Positions 6,948-14,632 of a DNA stretch of 25,842 nucleotides are shown here, one piece after another. This DNA comes from Pseudomonadota bacterium (GTDB lineage Bacteria > Desulfobacterota > Desulfobacteria > Desulfobacterales > C00003060). Location: the NCBI GenBank assembly GCA_015222985.1, contig JADFWI010000101.1:1-25842 (forward strand), read 5' to 3'. Position numbers and translations under genes: made by a program. Each line of letters opens with the position of its first letter. Position 1 is the first letter of the stretch. The notes beneath the pieces were generated by a model. It had not been told where the DNA came from. It ran no database searches and worked only from the letters and a program-made list of their open reading frames with translations.

Positions 6948-9023
6948 TTATCTCCTCACTCGGAGAGGGCTTGGCTCCATCTCCTTGATTCTCTGAATCA
7001 GTTCAGTGATTGATCCCTTCTCAACAAGTCCCTCGTCCGGCATGTCGAAAATCTCAAGACGCCTTCCATCCAGGCCCACGGCCTCCAGTTGGGTCCTTGC
7101 ATGGGCCGTGCGGCGTTTGATCCTGTCTCCTGCTTCTGGGAAGGGGTCCCTATTAGGCGGGCACCCTGCAAGAAAGACCGCATCAGCTCCACACTCAAAA
7201 GCCTTCAAGATATCTGATCTATCAATCCTTCTTAAACCAAATGTCATCACAGGGAGAACATTGGGATAATCTTCTCTCAGGCCTTTCAGGTCCTTTTTAG
7301 CGAAGTTTCCGTGGAGGTCAAAAAAACCGACAATCAGACGCTCCAGGTGCTGTGAGCTGGCAATGGCTTTTTCAACCTCCCGGGCAATCTCACCTCCGGG
7401 ATCAAGACTGATCTCAATAGCCTGAACCGGGCACTCAAGGGCGCACATCCCGCATGCCTGACACACGAAGGGATCGATGGTAATCTCTCCCACCTTGCTC
7501 ACCGTGGGTACTTGCAGCGGACAAACCCTTAGACATGTCAGACAGGAGATACATTTCTCCTTGTTGACCCTTGCCCCAAGATAACAGTGCAGGCACCTGA
7601 GGGCCTCCTTGGTTGCCAGATCCTCTGAAAAGGGAGGCCCCACTTCGCTAAAGCTCGAGAGCCGTTGCTCAACCGGAAGGCCTGCTATTTTGGACCTGGC
7701 AAATTGTCTGGTCCTTTCGATTACACCCGGAGGAAGGCTCGCTACCTGATCAGCTATTGCAGGCTCACTCCTGGGTATTGATTCTCCCCTCAAATAGAAA
7801 TCTATAGAGACAGCGGCCCGTTTTCCTGCCGCAATCGCTTTGGTGACCGTCGCCGGCCCACTGATAACATCTCCCCCGGCAAACACGCCAGCAATTGGGG
7901 TCTGCAAAGTTATGGGATCTGCTTCCAGTCCCCCCCTACGTGTGACTGTGAGACCATCCTTTTCGGCAAAGGAGAGGTCTGCGGCCTGGCCGATGGCAAC
8001 AATGACTGTATCAGCATCCATTGCCGTGAGTTCGTTTTCATCATACTGTGGGCAAAACGCGCCTTTTTCGTCAAAGACGCAGGTACATGACTTGAACTCA
8101 ATCCCTGAGAGGCGGCCGCTATTTTCCAGAAACCGTTTGGGTCCAAAGCAATTAACAACGGCCACACCCTCTTCACGCGCCTCCTCAATTTCGGACTCCG
8201 CCGCAGGCATCTCCTCTTGTTTTTCCAGACAGACCATCAAGACATCTCTTGCGCCCACGCGTAAAGCCGTCCGGGCCACATCGATAGCCACATTACCACC
8301 ACCGACAACAATAACGCTTGCATCCAAAGTCACGGGTTTTCCAAGGGCAACATCTCGCAAAAAATCAACGCCTTTGAGCACCCCAGGAAGGTCTTCCCCT
8401 TCCACGTTCAACCTGCGGCTAAGGTGTAGGCCGGTGCCCAAAAAAATCGCCTGATACCCATCCCCGGTAAGGCTTTCAACAGTCACATCATTGCCAAAGG
8501 TAACTCCTGTCTTCACCTCAACACCAAGATCTTCAATCGTTCTTATGTCAGCCTCTAGGACGTCTCTGGGAAGCCTGTACGAAGGTATCCCCACGGCCAT
8601 CATGCCACCAGCTATAGGAAGTTTCTCAAGTACGGTTACCGTGTGGCCCAACAACGCCAGATCATGTGCGGCCGCAAGCCCGGACGGCCCAGAGCCAACT
8701 ACGGCAACCTTGTGCCCACTTGATGCTTTGGGCAAAACTTGCCTAAGGCGGTCCTTCCACGGGCCATCAGCAGCAAAACGCTTCAGCGCAGCTATAGCAA
8801 CTGGCTCATCCACCTGTCCTCGCTTGCAGACCTGCTCACACGGATGTGTGCAGATACGGCCGCATGTACGAGGCAAGGGATTCTGGCTCATTATGGCAGT
8901 CAATGCCTCTTCAAACCTTCTTTCAGCAATGAGCTGGATGTATTCCCGTGCATCAGTCAGAATGGGACAAGCCAACTTGCAGGGCGCGTATTCGATTTCC
9001 GTGCTAGGTTCGTTTCTTGTCAT
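6948..9023 (-). CDS. GltD-type NAD(P)H flavoprotein fused to 2x[4Fe-4S] ferredoxin and degenerate MvhD-like domain (copy A)
   Basis: A 691-residue paralogue of the 751-2853 protein with the same domain order. It has GltD N-terminal Fe-S cysteines (C15, C19, C54, C58, C62, C66), FAD motif VVGSGPSGLAAAH (108-120), nucleotide motif VVGGGNVAIDVA (239-250), FAGGDVISGPATVTKAI (381-397), ferredoxin motifs CISCLTCLRVCP (491-502) and CQACGMCALECP (521-532), and an MvhD-like tail from about 560. After the nucleotide motif it has MVCLEKQEEMPA, with an acidic residue where copy B has YRR, which suggests NADH rather than NADPH. The tail lacks the CNWC and MC cysteines of true MvhD and keeps only C621. It starts 3 bases after the preceding flavoprotein's stop and 5 bases before metV, so it probably exchanges electrons with MetVF. 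Confidence 0.9.
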   Translation of the reverse strand: MTRNEPSTEIEYAPCKLACPILTDAREYIQLIAERRFEEALTAIMSQNPLPRTCGRICTHPCEQVCKRGQVDEPVAIAALKRFAADGPWKDRLRQVLPKASSGHKVAVVGSGPSGLAAAHDLALLGHTVTVLEKLPIAGGMMAVGIPSYRLPRDVLEADIRTIEDLGVEVKTGVTFGNDVTVESLTGDGYQAIFLGTGLHLSRRLNVEGEDLPGVLKGVDFLRDVALGKPVTLDASVIVVGGGNVAIDVARTALRVGARDVLMVCLEKQEEMPAAESEIEEAREEGVAVVNCFGPKRFLENSGRLSGIEFKSCTCVFDEKGAFCPQYDENELTAMDADTVIVAIGQAADLSFAEKDGLTVTRRGGLEADPITLQTPIAGVFAGGDVISGPATVTKAIAAGKRAAVSIDFYLRGESIPRSEPAIADQVASLPPGVIERTRQFARSKIAGLPVEQRLSSFSEVGPPFSEDLATKEALRCLHCYLGARVNKEKCISCLTCLRVCPLQVPTVSKVGEITIDPFVCQACGMCALECPVQAIEISLDPGGEIAREVEKAIASSQHLERLIVGFFDLHGNFAKKDLKGLREDYPNVLPVMTFGLRRIDRSDILKAFECGADAVFLAGCPPNRDPFPEAGDRIKRRTAHARTQLEAVGLDGRRLEIFDMPDEGLVEKGSITELIQRIKEMEPSPLRVRR

Positions 9024-9026
9024 AGT

Positions 9027-10799
9027 CTAATCTTTCGCTCTTTGGATTCCACATAGCCTGAGACAGCGCTCGGCCTCGCGCCTGGCCTGCTCCTCGCTGA
9101 AGCCAAAATCAAACTCCTTGAAAGTCCCGGCGCGTTCGGCAACGCCAAGGCGCAACATCGGTTCTCGGGCTGCACGCTTTATGTCCTTTGGCTCAAGCTC
9201 TATTCCTATCCAGTCCTTGCGGCGACCGCTCTTAATATCCTCGCCCCGAAGATAACGGTCGATCGATATGGCGGCCTCCTTCCCTGATGCCACAGCTTCT
9301 ACCACCGAACGAGGACCATAGGACGCATCGCCGCCCACAAAAAGCCCTGCAACGTTCGTCTCCAGGGTGAGGGGGTCCGTTACCACCGGGCCTCTTGGGG
9401 AGACCTCCAAATCGGGCACACCCTCGGCAAAAGACATATCACACGCCTGGCCGATAGTAATGAGCACTGTATCACCATCCAGACTCATTAGTTCACATTC
9501 ATCGTACTGAGGATTGAAACAGCCCTGCGCATCAAAGACCGCAGTGCAGCGTTTGAATTCTACGCCCTTAACCCGCCCGTCTTTTCCTATGAACCGATTG
9601 GGCCCACAGCTATTCGTAATGGTTATTCCCTCATCTAAGGCATCCTTGATCTCGTGTTCCCAGGCAGGCATCTCATCCCGGGCCTCCAGACAGACTAGCT
9701 GGATCTCTTCGGCCCCGGTTCTGAGCGCAGCAAGAGCAACGTCTATAGCCACATTGCCACCACCAATGACTATTGTTCTTTTGCTGATCGACACTTCTTT
9801 TTTGAGTGACAAGTCTTGCAGGAAATTAATTCCATGTATGATTCCAGCGAGATTCTCCCCTTCCACATTCAAACTCCTGCTGACATGAAGCCCCACTGCG
9901 ATGAAAAAGGCCTTGTAGTTGTCATTTTTGAGGCTTTCTATCGTTACATCTTTGCCAAATATCACGCCGGTCTTGATCTCCACGCCCATGTCCACAATCG
10001 TCTGTATCTCTGCCATGAGGATGTCTCGTGGCAGGCGATACTCCGGAATCCCAACAGCCATCATCCCTCCTGCCACGGGAAGCCTTTCAAAGACCGTAAC
10101 ACGATACCCCTCGATGGCCAGAAAATAGGCTGCTGTGAGCCCTGCGGGACCTGCCCCGATAATGGCGACTTTATCCTCCTTCTGGGACTTTATTTCAGGG
10201 ACATAGCGTTTGTTTTGTGAAAGGTCCACGTCTGCCAGGAAGCGCTTGAGGTATTCGATGGCAATCGGCTCGTCCACATTCCCCCGGTTGCACTGCGCCT
10301 CGCAAGGATGGTGGCAGACACGGCCGCATATGGCTGGGAAAGGCATCTCTTTTTTGATCAGCCTCAAGCCCTCTGCATATTTTTCCTGGGAAATGGCGGC
10401 AATAAACCCGGAGATGCTTATGTGGGCCGGGCACGCCGCCTTACAAGGACCAGTCCCCCACTGATCAAAGGCAGCAGGTTCAACATATCCTTGCTTGATG
10501 GCCATATCACGAAGGACGTCTACCACCCCGCTGAACTGCACGCCCTGGGGACAATCAAAGGTACATGTGTCACAATGCGTACAGTACCATATGGCGTCCG
10601 ACCCAAGGAGCCGGTCCTTAAGACCCATTCTAATCATGTGAAGAATTCTTCTGGGGTCAAATGCGGCCTCTGCCTGGCTGACAGGACAAAGACCCGTACA
10701 TGTCCCACACTCAAAACAACGTTTTGCTGCTTCGCCGCCAGGCATGGCGGTCACTTCATATTTAAAGTGGCGATCCAATTCATTCTTGGTTACGGTCAA
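9027..10799 (-). CDS. HdrC-like ferredoxin domain fused to GltD/NfnB-type NAD(P)H flavoprotein
   Basis: A 590-residue fusion. Residues about 20-95 carry two HdrC-type [4Fe-4S] motifs (CFECGTCTGLCP at 28-39 and CTHCDTCTFDCP at 73-84). Residues about 115-175 are the GltD-type N-terminal Fe-S domain (C119, C123, C158, C162, C166, C170). The flavoprotein core follows, with IIGAGPAGLTAAY (FAD), VIGGGNVAIDVA (344-355), QLVCLEARDEMPA (an acidic, NADH-like specificity loop) and FVGGDASYGPRSVVEAV. It stops just after CLRLC, where the two paralogues continue into ferredoxin and MvhD-like domains. Translation starts at TTG (10799), supported by GAGGAG 6 bases upstream. Position right after mvhD suggests it feeds NADH electrons to, or takes them from, the HdrA-MvhD unit; this is inference. 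Confidence 0.9.
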   Translation of the reverse strand: MTVTKNELDRHFKYEVTAMPGGEAAKRCFECGTCTGLCPVSQAEAAFDPRRILHMIRMGLKDRLLGSDAIWYCTHCDTCTFDCPQGVQFSGVVDVLRDMAIKQGYVEPAAFDQWGTGPCKAACPAHISISGFIAAISQEKYAEGLRLIKKEMPFPAICGRVCHHPCEAQCNRGNVDEPIAIEYLKRFLADVDLSQNKRYVPEIKSQKEDKVAIIGAGPAGLTAAYFLAIEGYRVTVFERLPVAGGMMAVGIPEYRLPRDILMAEIQTIVDMGVEIKTGVIFGKDVTIESLKNDNYKAFFIAVGLHVSRSLNVEGENLAGIIHGINFLQDLSLKKEVSISKRTIVIGGGNVAIDVALAALRTGAEEIQLVCLEARDEMPAWEHEIKDALDEGITITNSCGPNRFIGKDGRVKGVEFKRCTAVFDAQGCFNPQYDECELMSLDGDTVLITIGQACDMSFAEGVPDLEVSPRGPVVTDPLTLETNVAGLFVGGDASYGPRSVVEAVASGKEAAISIDRYLRGEDIKSGRRKDWIGIELEPKDIKRAAREPMLRLGVAERAGTFKEFDFGFSEEQARREAERCLRLCGIQRAKD

Positions 10800-10818
10800 G
10801 GGATACTCCTCGGTATTG

Positions 10819-10846
10819 AATGCGGATTTTGGAATTCGGATTGCGG
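10819..10846. repeat. Degenerate heptanucleotide tandem array in the mvhD-flavoprotein spacer
   Basis: Four consecutive 7-base units on the plus strand: AATGCGG, ATTTTGG, AATTCGG, ATTGCGG. The unit differs from the TTTATCA-type arrays elsewhere, but the period is the same. It sits between the mvhD stop (10888) and the GAGGAG site of the TTG-started flavoprotein gene. Confidence 0.7.
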
Positions 10847-10887
10847 AGTCAAGTTATTATTTATTAAATTCCTTTCGCACTTTGGAC

Positions 10888-11517
10888 TCAAGACTGCGTG
10901 ATCGCCCTCTCCTGCTTTGCCATCTCACGCATCATGGCCTCATTGATTTTCTCGGCCATCTTTGCTTTAATCACCTCAGGCGCATAGTCGTTTTCCTTTC
11001 TCAGATTCATGGCAAGCTTGCCCCAGCGCGTCCGCAGCTTGACACTCTCTACAGCGGATCTGGCCGCCGACAGCTTCAACTTGAGTTCATCTTTGGCCAT
11101 GGCCTCGGTGTCCCCCAACGGACCCAGTTGCTTGATTGTGTCGGTAAAGCTCGTTATCAAGCGCACAAAGAGTGGGGCCTCGGCAGCCGAAGCCCAATTC
11201 AACCCCAGCCTCTTGGGCTCTACGCCCGCGATCTCGAGTACCTTGTGGGTAACGTGGGCAGTCACTATAGCATCATAATTACCAACCTGGTAATGACACT
11301 CTCCAAGCTGTCAGCCGCCCACAAAGACCCCGTCTGCTCCCAGGCGAAAAGCCTCAATGATGAAGAGCGGATCAACTCTGCCTGTACACATAACCCTGAT
11401 TACCCGGATATTGGGGGGGTATTGAAAACGTACCACCCCTGCCCCATCGGCTGCCGCATAGCAGCACCAGTTGCAGAGAAAACCAAGTATCTTTGGTTCA
11501 AATTTATCATCTGTCAT
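10888..11517 (-). CDS. mvhD: Selenocysteine-containing MvhD (F420-non-reducing hydrogenase/Hdr delta subunit family)
   Basis: A 209-residue protein if the in-frame UGA at 11311-11313 is read as selenocysteine. The part before it has the MvhD signature GFLCNWCCY (C15, C18) and RVMCTGRVDP (C44), then GADGVFVGG-U-QLGECHY with Sec at 69 and C74. After the UGA the same frame continues for 140 residues through the family's C-terminal half (VTHKVLEIAG, GLNWASAAEAP). Most relatives have cysteine at the Sec position as a [2Fe-2S] ligand. MvhD passes electrons between HdrA and a partner enzyme. The start at 11517 has GGAG 8 bases upstream; an earlier ATG at 11541 lacks a site. It follows hdrA by 68 bases. 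A frameshift or pseudogene is unlikely because frame and motifs are intact across the UGA. Confidence 0.93.
11283..11310 (-). promoter_or_regulatory. Candidate bacterial SECIS hairpin in mvhD
   Basis: Immediately after the UGA, the minus-strand RNA can form an 8-bp stem, CAGCUUGG with CCAGGUUG (two G-U pairs), enclosing a 12-base loop. The loop could be shortened by AGU/AUU pairing to expose GUC at the tip. Bacterial SECIS elements lie inside the coding sequence just 3' of the UGA and are bound by SelB, so position and size fit. The fold was derived by eye, not by energy calculation. Confidence 0.7.
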
Positions 11518-11585
11518 TTTGTTCACTCCGTACGCTGTCATTGGTCAATAACTAAACGTCTCGGAATTTCTACAACCTATTGAAC

Positions 11586-14500
11586 TTATAGGTGTTTATC
11601 TGCCCTATTCCCACTCCCTTCACCAAACGCCCCTATCTGCGACAGGATCTGCTTGTTGGTGAATCCACGCATGGATATAGATAACGTGGGACAGTGCGAA
11701 GCGCATATGCCGCACCCCTTACATGAGGCTGAGATCGTCTCGGCCTTTTTCTTTTTGCCGACTTTTATCATTCTAATGGATGCATAAGGACACAGGGTCT
11801 CACAGATTCCACATCCAATACAGGTCTCTATATCTACTGAAGAGACAATGGGCTCTACTGTGACATATCCCCTGCCGAGCAAAATGGCTGCCTTTGCAGC
11901 AGCAGCCTTGGCCTGTGATATTGAATCACCAATCGATTTTGGCCAATGGGCCAGCCCACAAACAAATACTCCTGCTACAGCAGACTCAACAGGGCGAAGT
12001 TTCACATGCGCCTCTAAGAAGAAACTCTCCTGAGTTGTAGCAGTTTTCAACATTTTCGACAGTCTTTCAATTTCATTAGGGACTATTGCCACGCTAAGCA
12101 CTAGATAATCAGGTTCAATCTGAACAGTCTCTCCAAGGATGATATCTGTAAATTCCACACGAATAGATCCTGCGGTGTCAGTTACTCTTGGCTTGTCGTC
12201 CACCTCGTAGCGAATAAAGATAATACCTTTATCCCTTGCCTCCGTGTAGTAATCCTCCACAAAACCGCAGGTGCGCATGTCCCTGAACAGGACATAAATA
12301 TTGGCATCCGGGTTTAACTGGCGAACCTTCAAAGCATTTTTTACTGCCTGGCCACAGCAGATTCGGCTACAATACTCAAGATCTTCACCCCTTGACCCAA
12401 CGCACTGAATCATCACAATGTCTTCTATGGTTTTCGGGTCCGGAGAGCCTGACAACATCTTTTCGAACTCAAGCTGCGTGACCACCTGTTCGGACTTGCC
12501 ATATAGATACCTTTTAGTCTGGTACTCACGGCCCCCGGTTGCAATAATAGTCACACCGTGCTCTAATGCTACGTCTTCGGAGTCTGTATTCAACCTGGTC
12601 GAGAAATTACCAACATAGCCGCTTATGTCTTCTACTTCTGAATTCTTGTAAACATGAATCAGGGGGGCATGCTCAACCTTTTTTATAATACCTCTTAAGA
12701 ACGCCCTAATATCTCTTCCTGCCAGGTTATAATAAATCCTGTTTAAGTTCCCACCCAGCCGATCGGTCTTTTCCACAAGATAGGTTTCAAACCCCTGTTC
12801 GGCGAGGCTCAAGGCCGCGGACATACCCGCAAGTCCGCCCCCTATGATCAGGGCCTTAGGTATGACCGCAACGGTCTGCTCTTTGAGTGGTTCAATGAGC
12901 CTGGCCTTGGCTACGGCCATCCTCAACAGATCTTTGGCCTTTGTCGTAGCCTCTTCAGGCATGTCGGCATGCACCCACGAACACTGATCCCTTATGTTGG
13001 CCATCTCGAAGAGAGAAGGATTCAGACCAATTTCTTTCAGCGTTTCCTGAAATAAGGCTTCATGGGTACGCGGCGTACAGGCGGCTACCACAACGCGGTT
13101 TACGTTTTGCTCTTTTATTTTTTCCTTTATCAGTTCCTGGGTATCCTGAGAGCAACTATAGAGATTTCTTCCAACAAATACTACACTGTCGAGCGTAGAG
13201 GCATACTCGGCGACATCATTGACGTCAACCACGCCTGCAATATTGGTCCCGCAGTGGCAGACAAATACACCGATACGTGGCTTGTCTCCCGTCTCAATCT
13301 CAGGAGTATATTCCTTTCTTATTGCCTCTGTCCCACGGGTTTCAGCGAGAAGTTCGGCCACCCCTGCTGCTGCTCCGCTTGCGTGTGTCACACAGTCCGG
13401 AATATCATACGGGCCCTTAAACGCGCCGGCCACAAATATACCCGGCCGGCTCGTCTCCGAAGGAGCCACTGTATCTGTCTCGCAAAAATCGTATTTGTTA
13501 AGATTTATACCGGTGATTCCGGATAGCTCCTTGGCCGAGTCCGGTGACTCAAGGCCCTCGGACAGGACCACCATATCAAATTCTTCTACTTTGTGTTCTC
13601 CCCTGTCATTTACATAGGCAAGTCTCAAAAAACCATCGGCCTCTTCAACAGATGCGACCCTGCTCCTGACATATCGAATGCCGTATTTCGCCCTGCTCCT
13701 TTCTCTGGTCTGGTCAAACCCCTTACCCCTTGTCCTCATATCCATGTAAAATATTGTAACATGAACATACGGGTCGTGCTCTTTGGCTACCATGGCCTCT
13801 TTGATGGAATACATGCAGCAGACACTGGAACAGTAGTTGTTATTGCACGTAACATCCCTTGAACCTATACACTGGAGAAAGGCAATCTTTCTAGGATCGG
13901 CCAAGCCGGATGGCCTGAGTATCTTGCCTTGTGAAGGTCCTGAGGCACTCATGAGACGCTCAAACTCCATGCTGGTTACCACGTCAGGGTACTTGCCATA
14001 ACCAAAGCGGCTTAACACTTCGTGTCCGATACGCCCGAAACCAGGCGAGAGGACAATAGCCCCCACGGAGAGATCAAGAAACTCATCTTTGTCTTGAAGG
14101 TTTATGGCACGGGCAGGGCATGCAGAGACACAGATAGTGCACATCTCATGCTTGAAGAAAAGACAGTGTGCCGGATCAATGTAATATGAAGACGGAACGG
14201 CCTGCACATAGTCTTTGCGCACAGCCTTGCTGAAGGCCAATCCCTGATTGTACAGGTCAGGGACTTGTACTGGGCAATACTTGGCGCACGTATCACATCC
14301 GGTACACAACTCCTCGTCTACGTAACGGGGGAGGCGATGGACCCTGACCGCGAACCTGCCGGGTCCGCCATCAACAGAGACTAGCGTTGCCTTCGTAATG
14401 ATCTTAATGTTAGGAGACCGACCGGCCTCAACCAATTTGGGCGCCAGTATTCAGATGGCGCAGTCATTGGTTGGGAAGGTTTTATCGAGTTGAGCCATAA

Positions 14501-14630
14501 CTCCACCGATAGCCCCCCCCTTTTCGATCAGGTACACATAGTAACCCAAACCAGCCAGGTCCAGGGATGCCTGAATACCGGCAATGCCGCCGCCGACAAC
14601 CATCACGGATCCTGATTTGCCCTTTTTCAT
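11586..14630 (-). CDS. hdrA: Selenocysteine-containing double-length HdrA (heterodisulfide reductase subunit A-like)
   Basis: A 1014-residue flavoprotein when the UGA at 14451-14453 is read as selenocysteine (residue 60). Two HdrA-like halves are fused. The first has FAD motif VVGGGIAG (11-18), the site TNDCAI-U-ILAPKLVEAG, ferredoxin CTGCDTCAKYCP (109-120), a further cysteine cluster CTICVSACP and QCIGSRDVTCNNNYCSSVCC. The second begins GVFVCHCGTNIAG (454-466), repeats the FAD motif (IIGGGLAG, 595-602) and QCVGSR...YCSRICC, and ends with two [4Fe-4S] motifs (CIGCGICETLCP, CKGCGICASHCP). HdrA is the flavin-based electron-bifurcating subunit of Hdr-type complexes. The ATG at 14630 lies 2 bases after the CODH stop, so the genes are coupled. 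A caller treating UGA as stop would start at 14435 and lose 65 residues. No HdrB is encoded nearby. Confidence 0.93.
14421..14448 (-). promoter_or_regulatory. Candidate bacterial SECIS hairpin in hdrA
   Basis: Starting 2 bases after the UGA, the RNA can pair ACUGGC with GCCGGU (6 bp). A bulged G follows, then CCCAA with UUGAG (one C-A mismatch), closing on a 5-base loop AUUGG. It is 28 bases long, the same as the candidate in mvhD, and in the expected place for SelB recognition. The folding is manual; the UGA context and conserved protein motif are the stronger evidence. Confidence 0.68.
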
Positions 14631-14632
14631 CC

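Noticed and set aside
10888..11541. mvhD read as two genes or a pseudogene with a nonsense mutation
   Set aside because: Frame and family motifs continue across the UGA, the UGA is at a conserved redox cysteine, and a hairpin follows at once; recoding explains it better.
11586..14435. hdrA starting at 14435
   Set aside because: That start is an internal TTG just after the UGA; the true N-terminus with the FAD motif extends to 14630, next to the CODH stop.
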